DNA of 64,000 bases from Teichococcus coralli (GTDB taxonomy: Bacteria > Pseudomonadota > Alphaproteobacteria > Acetobacterales > Acetobacteraceae). The translations under genes and the position numbers were made by a program. Of this stretch, positions 40,104 through 48,592 are shown one piece after another; the first letter of the stretch is position 1; every line of letters begins with the position of its first letter. The DNA lies in contig NZ_SNVJ01000013.1 in assembly GCF_009829925.1 (NCBI RefSeq), positions 81,129 through 145,128 of the forward strand. Reading direction: 5' to 3'. The notes under the pieces were generated by a model. It was not told where the DNA came from. It saw only the letters and a program-made list of their open reading frames with translations, and searched no databases.

Positions 40104-40134
40104 CGAGGGTTTGTCGCTGTGCTCCTGCCGCACG

Positions 40135-40212
40135 AGGGCCACGGATGGCGGGGTCTGGGGGGACACTGTCCCCCCAGCGGGGGTTTCAGGGGGCGGCGCC
40201 CCCCTGGAAGAG
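40135..40212. repeat. Family B palindromic element, copy 4
   Basis: CTGGGGGGACACTGTCCCCCCAG (about 40155-40177) and AGGGGGGCGGCGCCCCCCT (about 40187-40206) form two hairpins just past the stop of the CxCC protein gene and upstream of the argC leader. They probably terminate the CxCC transcript. Confidence 0.75.
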
Positions 40213-40563
40213 CTAACCAGCCCGGAACCGCGCCTGCGTGACGCTGTCCCCCTCCAGCGAGGCCGCGAGCGCCTGCCGCCCCGCCTCGCTCCGCGTGATG
40301 GCGATCACCTCGTTGAACCAGGGCGCATCCCCACGGGTCCGCGCCAGGAAGAGCCGGTCCAGCGCGATGGCCACCGGGTTGCGCGGCTGGCAGCAGGCGC
40401 AGCCGATCGGGTGCGCCCCAACCGGTGGCGCGGCGAAGCGCTCGACCCGCGCGGCACCAGCGGGAAGCGGCGCGCCATCCTCCGCCAGCACCACCGCGCC
40501 GGGCGGGCATTCGGCGGCATCGAGGGCGTGGACGGGGGTTCGGGCGTCGAGGGACCAGCTCAT
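40213..40563 (-). CDS. CxCC-motif protein resembling a GTPase-less fragment of the CobW/COG0523 family
   Basis: 116 aa. The segment from residue 53 (IGCACCQPRNP, then ALDRLFLARTRGDAPWFNEV) follows the order seen in COG0523 metallochaperones around their CxCC metal site (GC-CC, AL--L, R--G--P-F--V), and the end DSVTQARFRAG matches the region before their next strand. The Walker A loop and guanine-binding motifs are absent, and the protein is one third of family length. It may be a stand-alone metal-binding module or a degenerate relic. It is divergent from the ArsR-methyltransferase/metH genes with only 40 bp between starts, containing one palindromic operator. Family link is my reading of the pattern, not a database match. 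Confidence 0.65.
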   Translation of the reverse strand: MSWSLDARTPVHALDAAECPPGAVVLAEDGAPLPAGAARVERFAAPPVGAHPIGCACCQPRNPVAIALDRLFLARTRGDAPWFNEVIAITRSEAGRQALAASLEGDSVTQARFRAG

Positions 40564-40570
40564 CCACTAG

Positions 40571-40590
40571 ACATAAAGAAGTCTTTATGT
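40571..40590. promoter_or_regulatory. Palindromic operator between the CxCC gene and the ArsR-methyltransferase gene
   Basis: ACATAAAGA-AG-TCTTTATGT, a perfect 9-bp inverted repeat in an otherwise GC-rich region. It lies 8 bp from the minus-strand start and 13 bp from the plus-strand start, so binding would affect both genes. Sites of ATAAAG...CTTTAT type fit ArsR-family regulators of methionine/SAH genes; the assignment to the adjacent ArsR protein is inference. Confidence 0.8.
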
Positions 40591-40603
40591 CATTGGCAAG
40601 CCC

Positions 40604-41557
40604 ATGGAGCCCCTGCTGGCGCAACTGCGCGCCGCCGCCGAACCGACCCGCCTGCGCCTGCTGGCTCTCTGCGCCCGCGGCGCCTTCTGCGTGTCCGAGC
40701 TGTGCGCCATCCTCGGCCAGAGCCAGCCGCGCCTGTCGCGCCACCTGAGGCTGCTGGTGGAGGCCGGGCTTCTGGAGCGGCTGCCCGAGGGCGCCAACGT
40801 CTATTTCCAGCTCCCCCCGATGGCCGACCTCGCCCGCCAGATCCTGGCCCGCCTGCCGGAGGAGGACCCCACCATCGCCGCCGACCGCCGCGCCGCCGCC
40901 CGCATCGCCGCCGAGCGGGCGCGCGCGGCGTCCGAGGCCTTCCGCCGCGACGGCGCCGACTGGGACGAGATGCGCGCCCTCGGCCTGCCCGCCGGCGCCA
41001 TCGAGATGGCCCTGCTGGCGCTGCTGCCGGAGCGGCTCGGCCGGGTGGCCGATATCGGCACCGGCACCGGCCGCCTTTTGGAGGTGATGGCCCCGCGCGC
41101 CGAATCCGTGCTCGGCCTGGATGCCAGCCGCGAGATGCTGGCGCTGGCCCGCGCGCGCCTCGGCGAGCGCGGCATCGGCAACGCCTCCGTGCGGCTGGCC
41201 GACATGTACCGCCTGCCGCTGCCCGATGCCGGCTTCGACGCCGTCACGCTGCAGATGGTGCTGCACTACGCCGAGGACCCCACCGCCGCCCTGGCCGAGG
41301 CCGCCCGCCTGCTGCGCCCGGACGGCCTGCTGGTGGTGATCGACCTCGCCCCGCATGCCCGGCAGGAACTGCTGGCGCGCAGCGCCCATCGCTGGCCCGG
41401 CTTCGACGACGCGGCGCTCGCGGGCTGGTTCGGCGCCGCCGGCTGCGCGCCGCTGCCCGCCGTCGAGATCGCCGGCCCGCTGCCGGTCCGCCTCTGGCCC
41501 GCCCGCCGCCTGGCCGTGCCGGTCGCCGCCCTGCCTGAAACCACGCTGAACTTCTGA
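40604..41557 (+). CDS. ArsR-family regulator fused to a SAM-dependent methyltransferase domain
   Basis: 317 aa. The ArsR winged helix is at residues 1-90 (EPTRLRLLALCARGAFCVSE, LCAILGQSQPRLSRHLRLLV). A class I methyltransferase domain follows from about 140 (VADIGTGTGRLLEVMAPRA, then LQMVLHYAEDP). No cysteine metal site of the ArsR/SmtB kind is seen; the methyltransferase part probably senses SAM or SAH. metH starts 15 bp after its stop, so they are one operon, and it likely controls metH and itself through the palindrome upstream. Confidence 0.92.
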   Translation: MEPLLAQLRAAAEPTRLRLLALCARGAFCVSELCAILGQSQPRLSRHLRLLVEAGLLERLPEGANVYFQLPPMADLARQILARLPEEDPTIAADRRAAARIAAERARAASEAFRRDGADWDEMRALGLPAGAIEMALLALLPERLGRVADIGTGTGRLLEVMAPRAESVLGLDASREMLALARARLGERGIGNASVRLADMYRLPLPDAGFDAVTLQMVLHYAEDPTAALAEAARLLRPDGLLVVIDLAPHARQELLARSAHRWPGFDDAALAGWFGAAGCAPLPAVEIAGPLPVRLWPARRLAVPVAALPETTLNF

Positions 41558-41572
41558 AGGAAGGCCCTCCCC

Positions 41573-44500
41573 ATGGCCCGTCCCGCCCTGCTCGATGCCC
41601 TGGCCGACCGTGTGCTGCTCTGCGATGGCGGCATGGGCAGCCGCGTCCAGGCCCTGACCCTCGACGTCGAGAAGGACTACTGGGGCAAGGAGAACTGCAC
41701 CGAGGTGCTGAACCTCGCCCGGCCCGACCTCGTGCGCGAGATCCATCGCGGCTACTACGAGGCCGGCGCGGACATGGTGCTGACCAACAGCTTCGGCGGC
41801 TCGCCCATCACGCTGGAGGAGTTCGAGCTCGGCAGCCGCGCCTTCGAGATCAACAGGCTTTCCGTCGAGCTGGCGCGCGAGGCGGCGGAAAGCTTCGCGG
41901 ACGGCCGCGACCGCTGGGTGATCGGCGACATCGGCCCCGGCACCAAGCTGCCGAGCCTCGGCCATATCGACTACGACACGCTGGAAGCCGCGCTCACCGA
42001 ACAGTGCCGCGGCCTGATCGCCGGCGGCGCCGACGCGCTGCTGACGGAGACCAACCAGGACACGCTGTTCATCAAGGCCGCCGTGAACGCCGCCAAGGCG
42101 GCCCTGCGCGAGGCCGGGAAGGATGTGCCCATCTTCGTGCAGGTCACGGTGGAGACCACCGGCACGCTGCTGGTCGGCGCCGACATCGCCGCCGCCGCGA
42201 CCGTGGTGCGGGCGCTCGACGTGCCGCTGATCGGCCTGAACTGCGCCACCGGCCCGCAGGAGATGGCCGAGCACGTCCGCTACCTCGCGCGGAACTGGCC
42301 CGGCCTGATCTCCTGCCAGCCCAATGCCGGCCTGCCCGAGCTGGTGGACGGCCGCACGCACTACCCGCTCGCCCCGCAGGACATGGCGCTCTGGATGGAG
42401 CGCTTCGTTTCCGAGGACGGCGTGAACCTGATCGGCGGCTGCTGCGGCACCTCCACGCCGCACATCCAGGCGCTGGACGCCATGCTGCGCCGGGTGGATG
42501 GCGGCCGCTTCCGCCCCGCGCCGGTCGAGCGCCGCGTGCACTGGGTGCCGCAGGTGGCCAGCCTCTACGGCGCCACCACGCTGCGCCAGGAGAACAGCTA
42601 CTTCTCCATCGGCGAGCGCTGCAACGCCAACGGCTCCAAGGCCTGGCGCGAGCGGCAGGCCGCGCATGACTGGGATGGCTGCGTCGCCATGGGCCGCGAG
42701 CAGGTGGGCGAGGGCTCCAACTCGCTCGACATCTGCACCGCCTTCGTCGGCCGCGACGAGCTGGCCGAGATGAGCGAGGTGGTCCGCCGCTTCACCGGCT
42801 CCGTCAACGCGCCGCTGGTGATCGACAGCACGGAAACCCCGGTGATCGAGGCCGCCCTGAAGCTGCATGGCGGCAAGCCCATCATCAACTCGATCAACTT
42901 CGAGGACGGCGAGGGCCATGCGACCGACCGCCTGAGGCTGGCGAAGAAGTTCGGCGCCGCCGTCATCGCGCTGACCATCGACGAAGTGGGCATGGCCAAG
43001 ACCGCGGAGGACAAGCTCCGCATCGCCGAGCGGCTGGTGGATTTCGCCTGCAACAAGCACGGCCTGCCGCAGAGCGACCTGCTGATCGACCCGCTGACCT
43101 TCACCATCGCCACCGGCAACGAGGACGACCGCAAGCTCGGCCTCTGGACGCTGGAGGGCATCCGCATGATCCGGGAGAAGTTCCCGGACATCCAGATCAT
43201 CCTCGGCCTGTCCAACATCTCCTTCGGCCTGAACCCGGCCGCGCGCCACGTGCTGAACAGCGTCTTCCTCGACCACGCGGTGAAGGCCGGCATGACCGGC
43301 GCCATCGTGCACGTCTCCAAGATCAAGCCGCTGCACGCCATCCCGCCGGAGGAGGTGCGCGTCGCCGAGGACCTGATCTTCGACCGCCGCAGCGAGGGCT
43401 ACGACCCCCTCCAGAAGCTGCTGGAGATCTTCGCCGGCCGCAAGGCGGCGGACGCGGCGGCGAAGCAGAAGGCCGAGACCGTCGAGGGCCGCCTGAAGGA
43501 CCGCATCGTGGACGGCGACCGCAAGGGCCTCGACGCCGAGCTGCAGGACGCGCTGGACAAGGGCATCCGCCCGCTCGACATCATCAACGGCATCCTGCTC
43601 GACGGCATGAAGGTGGTGGGCGAGCTGTTCGGCGCCGGCAAGATGCAGCTCCCCTTCGTGCTGCAGTCGGCCGAGACCATGAAGGCCGCCGTCGCCTTCC
43701 TGGAGCCGCACATGGAGAAGATCGAGGGCCAGGAGAAGGGCACCATCGTGCTCGCCACGGTGAAGGGCGACGTGCACGACATCGGCAAGAACCTGGTGGA
43801 CATCATCCTCACCAACAACGGCTACCGGGTGGTCAATCTCGGCATCAAGGTGCCGCTGAACGACATGGTCGCCGCCGTGCGCGAGCACCGCGCCAACGCC
43901 ATCGGCATGTCCGGCCTCCTCGTCAAATCAACCGTCGTGATGAAGGACAATCTCGAAGAGATGTCGCGCCAGGGCGTCGAGGTGCCGGTGCTGCTCGGCG
44001 GCGCCGCGCTGACGCGCAACTTCGTCGAGGACGACTGCGTCCGCGCCTATGCCTCCGGCCGCGTCGCCTATGCGCGCGACGCCTTCGACGGCCTGCACCT
44101 GATGGACAAGGTGATGGGCAACGACTTCGACGGCTACCTCGCCACCGTCCAGCAGAAGCGCGAGGGCAAGTCGCGCAACGCCGCGCGCACCTTGGGCACC
44201 GCCGACCCGCGCGGCTTCGCCCCCGTCGATGTCAACTACGCCCGGGAGCGCCGCCACCGCCTGACGCGGGACGAGCCGGTGCCCACCCCGCCCTTCTGGG
44301 GCGCCCGCGTCATGGAGGCCGACCCCAGGGCGATCGTGCCCTTCGTCAACGAGCGCAGCCTCTACCAGTTCCAGTGGGGCTTCCGGAAGCAGGGCCGCAG
44401 CCTGGAGGACTTCATCGGCTGGGCCAAGCAGGAGCTGCGCCCGGTGCTGAAGCGCATGCTGGCGCTGGCCGAGCAGGAGCGCATCCTCAGGCCGCAGGCG

Positions 44501-45073
44501 ATCTACGGCTATTGGAAATGCGCCGGCCAGGGCAACGACGTCATCCTGTTCGAGGAGGACGGCGTCACCGAGGCCGCTCGCTTCACCCTGCCGCGCCAGC
44601 CCCGGCAGGATGGCGAGTGCATCGCCGACTTCCTGCGCGACATCGAGGACGGGCCGGGCAAGCGCGACGTCATCGGCCTGCAGGTCGTCACCGTCGGCCA
44701 GAAGGCCAGCGACGTGGCGCGCGAATGGTTCGAGGGCAACCGCTACCAGGACTACCTCTACCTGCACGGCCTTTCGGTGGAGATGGCCGAGGCGATGGCG
44801 GAATACGTCCACAAGCGCATCCGCGCCGAATGGGGCTTCGCCGCCGAGGACGAGCGCGACATGGAGAAGATGCTCGCCCAGGGCTATCGCGGCGGCCGCT
44901 ACTCCTTCGGCTATCCGGCCTGCCCGCGGCTGGAGGACCAGGCGCCCTTGCTGAAGCTGCTGCAGGCCGAGCGCATCGGCGTCTCGATCAGCGACGAGTG
45001 GCAGCTCCACCCGGAGCAGTCCACCAGCGCCATCGTGCTGCACCACCCGGGCGCCAAGTACTTTTCCGTCTGA
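41573..45073 (+). CDS. metH: Cobalamin-dependent methionine synthase
   Basis: 1166 aa, all modules in one chain. The homocysteine domain (about 1-330) has the zinc cysteines in LNCATG and IGGCCGTSTPH. The pterin-binding domain (about 340-600) has SIGERCNANGSKAW. The B12 domain has DVHDIGKNLVD (about residue 733) with the cobalt-ligand histidine. The C-terminal activation domain (about 900-1166) has IRAEWGFAAEDERD and RYSFGYPACPRLEDQ. It transfers the methyl group from 5-methyl-THF to homocysteine. GAAGGAAG precedes the ATG. Length is slightly below E. coli MetH, with no obvious domain missing. Confidence 0.98.
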   Translation: MARPALLDALADRVLLCDGGMGSRVQALTLDVEKDYWGKENCTEVLNLARPDLVREIHRGYYEAGADMVLTNSFGGSPITLEEFELGSRAFEINRLSVELAREAAESFADGRDRWVIGDIGPGTKLPSLGHIDYDTLEAALTEQCRGLIAGGADALLTETNQDTLFIKAAVNAAKAALREAGKDVPIFVQVTVETTGTLLVGADIAAAATVVRALDVPLIGLNCATGPQEMAEHVRYLARNWPGLISCQPNAGLPELVDGRTHYPLAPQDMALWMERFVSEDGVNLIGGCCGTSTPHIQALDAMLRRVDGGRFRPAPVERRVHWVPQVASLYGATTLRQENSYFSIGERCNANGSKAWRERQAAHDWDGCVAMGREQVGEGSNSLDICTAFVGRDELAEMSEVVRRFTGSVNAPLVIDSTETPVIEAALKLHGGKPIINSINFEDGEGHATDRLRLAKKFGAAVIALTIDEVGMAKTAEDKLRIAERLVDFACNKHGLPQSDLLIDPLTFTIATGNEDDRKLGLWTLEGIRMIREKFPDIQIILGLSNISFGLNPAARHVLNSVFLDHAVKAGMTGAIVHVSKIKPLHAIPPEEVRVAEDLIFDRRSEGYDPLQKLLEIFAGRKAADAAAKQKAETVEGRLKDRIVDGDRKGLDAELQDALDKGIRPLDIINGILLDGMKVVGELFGAGKMQLPFVLQSAETMKAAVAFLEPHMEKIEGQEKGTIVLATVKGDVHDIGKNLVDIILTNNGYRVVNLGIKVPLNDMVAAVREHRANAIGMSGLLVKSTVVMKDNLEEMSRQGVEVPVLLGGAALTRNFVEDDCVRAYASGRVAYARDAFDGLHLMDKVMGNDFDGYLATVQQKREGKSRNAARTLGTADPRGFAPVDVNYARERRHRLTRDEPVPTPPFWGARVMEADPRAIVPFVNERSLYQFQWGFRKQGRSLEDFIGWAKQELRPVLKRMLALAEQERILRPQAIYGYWKCAGQGNDVILFEEDGVTEAARFTLPRQPRQDGECIADFLRDIEDGPGKRDVIGLQVVTVGQKASDVAREWFEGNRYQDYLYLHGLSVEMAEAMAEYVHKRIRAEWGFAAEDERDMEKMLAQGYRGGRYSFGYPACPRLEDQAPLLKLLQAERIGVSISDEWQLHPEQSTSAIVLHHPGAKYFSV

Positions 45074-45091
45074 CCCGCCCCGCCAGCGGAA

Positions 45092-45246
45092 CCGGGGGAG
45101 AATGGATTCTCCCCCGGAGCCTCCTCTGCCTTTTCCGTCAGTGGCCTGTGCCTGGCGATGCGCGCTTGCGCCGGCGCGGCCTCGCCCTTGGCACAAGCCG
45201 GAACTGACAGGAGAAGGAGGGGGTCCGGGGGAGCTCACTCTCCGGC
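45092..45246. repeat. Family A palindromic element, copy 6
   Basis: Left palindrome CCGGGGGAGAAT-GG-ATTCTCCCCCGG (45092-45117) has perfect 12-bp arms 19 bp after the metH stop. The right end is GAGAAGGAGGGGGTCCGGGGGAGCTCACTCTCCGG (about 45211-45245). It lies between the convergent metH and glycosyltransferase genes. Confidence 0.85.
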
Positions 45247-45307
45247 CCTGCTTCCCCCGGGATGCGCGGAGAGGCCGCATTCCCGGCGGGAGGAGGCCGC
45301 GCCCTTC

Positions 45308-47260
45308 TCAGGCGAAGACCTTGCGCAGGATGCCGGCCATGGTCGCGGCGAGGCTGATCCGCCGCACCTCGCGATGGTATCCCCCGGTGTAGAGCTTGCG
45401 GATCAGCGCGCGCCGCCCCTCGGCGCCGGCCATGAAGGCGACGCCGCAATGCGGCCCGGCGCTGCGCACCGTGCGGAAGGGCAGCACCAGCCCGCCGGCA
45501 TCGAGCTGCAGCACGCCCTCGCCCTCCAGCCCCTCCCAGCCCGCCGGCCGCAGCATGCGCGCGCCCGTCAGCGAAAGGTCCACCACCCGGCAGGGCCAGC
45601 GGCGCCCGTCCGGCAGCACGGCCACCGCCGCCTCGTCGGTCGGGAAGCGCTCCTCGGTGCGCCGCTTCGGCTCCTCCACGCAGGCGGCGATGGTGATGGC
45701 CAGCACGGTGAGGCCGTAGAGGCTCCACAGCACGTTGATGGCATAGCCCGGCGCGCCGTTCTGCGCGCTGTAGGGCGAGATGTTCAGCAGCAGCCCGCCG
45801 AGCAGCCCCGCCGCCAGCAGGAGGAAGGGCCACATCAGCCGCCACTGCACCGTGACGCCGCTGGTCGAGAGCCCCTTGGCCGTCACCTTGAAGGCATGCC
45901 CGTGCGGCCGCAGCAGCCCGGTGATCACCGAGCGCGTGATGGCGATGCTCGGCAGCAGCTGGTTGACGTCGGTCATGATCGGGAAGGCGCGGCCATGCGA
46001 GAAGATCGCGGTGAAGGCCATGCCGCAGAGCACATGCGGCGCCAGCCAGTAGAGCATGTCCTCCAGCGAGCCGCGGATCACCGCCGTGCCGCTCCACCAG
46101 TAGAGGATCGGCGTCAGCAGCATCAGCAGCCGGAAGGGGAAGCCGCAGGCCCAGTAGAGGAAGGTGTCGAGGCAGGCCAGGCGGTTGAGCAGCCCGATCC
46201 GCCCGCGCCCGAGAAAGGACCAGCGCGTGTAGACCTGCTGCACGGCGCCCAGGCACCAGCGCGAGCGCTGCGAGATGTATTCCTTCAGGCTCTCCGGGGC
46301 GAGGCCGAGGCTCAGCACCTCGTTCAGGAAGATCGTGCGCCAGCCGAACTCGCGCATCTTGAAGGAGGTCAGCATGTCCTCCGTCACCGTCTCGGTGGCG
46401 AGGCCGCCGCTGTCGCGCATCGCGGCCACGCGCAGCACGGCGGAGGTGCCGCAGCAGAAGGCGGCGTCCCAGGCATCCTTGCAGGGCAGCAGCTCGTTGA
46501 AGAAAAGCCGCTGCTCGTCCGGCCAGACCTCGGCGCAGAACAGGTTGGCCTGCAGCGGGTCGGGGTTGAAGAAGTGCTGCGGCGTCTGGACGATGCCCAC
46601 ATCGGCCGCCTCGAACAGCGGCAGCGTGCGGCGGAGCAGCCGGCGGTTCGGCACGAAATCGGCGTCCAGCAGCAGCACGAACTCCGCCCTGCGGCCCTCC
46701 TCCAGCGCCACGCGCAGCCCGTTGTTCACGTTGCCGGCCTTGGCATGGCGGTTGTCCGCGCGGGCGACGTAGCGCACGCCCAGCTCGCCCGCCAGCTCGC
46801 GCACCCAGGGCCGCTTGCCGTCGTCCAGCACAAAGACGCGCAGGTCCGGATGGTCGAGGTGCAGCGCGCCAACGACGGTGCGCTCCAGGATCTCGTGCCC
46901 CTCGTTGTAGGTGGCGATCAGCACGTCCACCGGCGCCCCGGCCAGCGGCGAGCCGGCGCGCGCATCCGCCTCCGCCGAGCGGTCCAGCCGGCGGGACATG
47001 AACAGGTAGCCGAACACCGCGCTGGCGATGGCGCCGGTCTCGATGAGCAGGAAGGCCCAGGCATAGACGGTCTGCCAGGCCGCCTGCCCCTCCGGCATCG
47101 CCGCCGTGGCGTGCCACCAGGCGTAGCGCAGCGCCACCGCGGCGCCGACCGCCGCGCCCAGCGCCCGCGCCAGCCGTGACTCGCGCCCCAGCAGCAGCGC
47201 CGCCGAGAGCAGCAGGCCGAGCGAGAAGAGCAGCGGCGCCGCGGCGGCCAGCTCCACCAT
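45308..47260 (-). CDS. Membrane glycosyltransferase 2 with C-terminal PilZ domain (BcsA/Alg8-like)
   Basis: 650 aa. Membrane helices flank a processive GT2 domain with VLIATYNEG, VLDDGKR (about residue 145), LLLDADFVP (about 198), VTEDMLTS (about 290) and ISQRSRWCLGA (Q-x-x-R-W, about 332). A PilZ domain follows (KRRTEERF for the R-x-x-x-R motif, VDLSLTGARM for D-x-S-x-x-G), so synthesis should be activated by cyclic-di-GMP. The chain is shorter than BcsA, and no bcsB, bcsC or bcsZ is linked. It follows the HlyD-like gene by 6 bp. The polymer is unknown. Confidence 0.9.
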   Translation of the reverse strand: MVELAAAAPLLFSLGLLLSAALLLGRESRLARALGAAVGAAVALRYAWWHATAAMPEGQAAWQTVYAWAFLLIETGAIASAVFGYLFMSRRLDRSAEADARAGSPLAGAPVDVLIATYNEGHEILERTVVGALHLDHPDLRVFVLDDGKRPWVRELAGELGVRYVARADNRHAKAGNVNNGLRVALEEGRRAEFVLLLDADFVPNRRLLRRTLPLFEAADVGIVQTPQHFFNPDPLQANLFCAEVWPDEQRLFFNELLPCKDAWDAAFCCGTSAVLRVAAMRDSGGLATETVTEDMLTSFKMREFGWRTIFLNEVLSLGLAPESLKEYISQRSRWCLGAVQQVYTRWSFLGRGRIGLLNRLACLDTFLYWACGFPFRLLMLLTPILYWWSGTAVIRGSLEDMLYWLAPHVLCGMAFTAIFSHGRAFPIMTDVNQLLPSIAITRSVITGLLRPHGHAFKVTAKGLSTSGVTVQWRLMWPFLLLAAGLLGGLLLNISPYSAQNGAPGYAINVLWSLYGLTVLAITIAACVEEPKRRTEERFPTDEAAVAVLPDGRRWPCRVVDLSLTGARMLRPAGWEGLEGEGVLQLDAGGLVLPFRTVRSAGPHCGVAFMAGAEGRRALIRKLYTGGYHREVRRISLAATMAGILRKVFA

Positions 47261-47266
47261 GCGGCC

Positions 47267-48592
47267 TCACTCCGCCAGCGCGAGCCGGGTGGCGGCCGCC
47301 ATGCCGGAGCCCAGCCAGCCGCGCAGGGCGGCCAGCCAGCCGGTGAGGCGCGCCAGGGCAGGCTCCCCCTCCGCCACCGGCAGCAGCACCCGCGCCGTGC
47401 GCCCGATCAGGCAGCCCGCCTCCGGCGGCAGCGCCACGCGCACCGTGGTCATGGGCAGCGGCGGCGGCGGCAAGGCGACGGCCAGCTTCTGCTCGCTGAT
47501 CCCGGCCGCGCCGCCGGCCGCCAGCACGGTGCCGGCGCGCTCCCGCGTCTCCCCCGCCAGCCGGAACCGCGCGGTGCCGCCCACCGCCACCTCCGGCAGG
47601 CGGGATTGCGGCACGTGCACCACCAGGAAGGCGGCGCGGCAATCCACCAGCTCGGCCACCGTGTCGCCCGGCGCCACCCGCTCCCCGGCCAGCGCGCCAA
47701 GGCGCCAGACGGTGAGCGGCGCGGCGGCGGGCAGCGCCAGGCTGGCCCGCCGCAACTGCGCGAGCCGCTGCCGCTCGGCGGCCAGGCGGGCCTCCTGCTC
47801 CAGGCCCCGCGCCTCCAGCGCCAGCAGTTCGCGGGCGAGGGCGGAGAGCCGCATGTCCACCTCGTCCATGCGCTGGGCGGAATAGGCCACGTCGCCGGCG
47901 CCGCTCTCGACGAGCACGCCCTGCGCCGCCTCCTCCGCCTGCTGGCGCAGCGCGTCGCGGCGCAGCTGCTGGGCGGCGGCCTCGCGCCCGGCCTCCTCCG
48001 CCTCGCTGCGCAGCCGGTCCAGCTCGGCGGCGGGGGCGAAGCCCGCGGCGGCAAGGCCGGACCGCCGCTCCGCCTCGCGCCGCGCCCGGTCGCGCCGCAA
48101 CAGGGTTGCCTCCAGCGCGCGCTCCGCTTCCTCCGCCGCGCTGGCCAGGCGCCGGCTGGTCAGGCGCGCATGCCCGGCGGCGCGCGCCTGCAGGGTGGCG
48201 CGCAGCCGCTGCAGCCCCGCGCGCTCCGCTTCCAGCGCGGCGCCTTCGCCCCGCAGCCGCGCGCTCTGCGCCGCCAGGATTTCCGCGCCCGAAAGGTCGA
48301 GGCGCGGGTTGCGGATCTCCGCCAGCGCCGCGCCGCCCGGCAGGGTGGTGCCGACATCCGCCTGCAACCCGCTGACCTGCCCTTCCACCGGGCTGCGCAG
48401 GGCGACCAGATAGGCCGAGACGACGGCGGTGTCGGTGGCCACATAGCCCGCCTCGGTGCGGATCGCGTAGGCGCCGGCCGCCAGGATGCCCAGCGCGCCG
48501 GAAACTTTCGCAAGGCGGCCCAGCCGGCGCACCGCCGTCCGGGCGCGCCGCGGCGGCGAGCCCAGCCCTTCGCGGGCCGTTGTGGTGCTCAT
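47267..48592 (-). CDS. HlyD-family periplasmic adaptor paired with the glycosyltransferase
   Basis: 441 aa. One N-terminal membrane helix (about 30-48), a lipoyl-like half domain (SPVEGQVSGLQADVGTTLPG), a long coiled coil (about 100-290, rich in Arg/Glu/Ala) and the second half with VPQSRLPEVAVGGTARFRL. GGAGG lies upstream of the ATG at 48592. In alginate synthesis Alg44 combines PilZ and HlyD-like parts; here the PilZ domain is on the glycosyltransferase and the HlyD part is a separate gene. It probably guides the polymer through the periplasm. Confidence 0.87.
   Translation of the reverse strand: MSTTTAREGLGSPPRRARTAVRRLGRLAKVSGALGILAAGAYAIRTEAGYVATDTAVVSAYLVALRSPVEGQVSGLQADVGTTLPGGAALAEIRNPRLDLSGAEILAAQSARLRGEGAALEAERAGLQRLRATLQARAAGHARLTSRRLASAAEEAERALEATLLRRDRARREAERRSGLAAAGFAPAAELDRLRSEAEEAGREAAAQQLRRDALRQQAEEAAQGVLVESGAGDVAYSAQRMDEVDMRLSALARELLALEARGLEQEARLAAERQRLAQLRRASLALPAAAPLTVWRLGALAGERVAPGDTVAELVDCRAAFLVVHVPQSRLPEVAVGGTARFRLAGETRERAGTVLAAGGAAGISEQKLAVALPPPPLPMTTVRVALPPEAGCLIGRTARVLLPVAEGEPALARLTGWLAALRGWLGSGMAAATRLALAE

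Noticed and set aside
40100..43888. A 1262-codon open frame opposite metH and the ArsR gene
   Set aside because: Low-complexity antisense shadow of clearly identified genes. Its left end also crosses the short CxCC gene, which has a better frame and an operator at its start.
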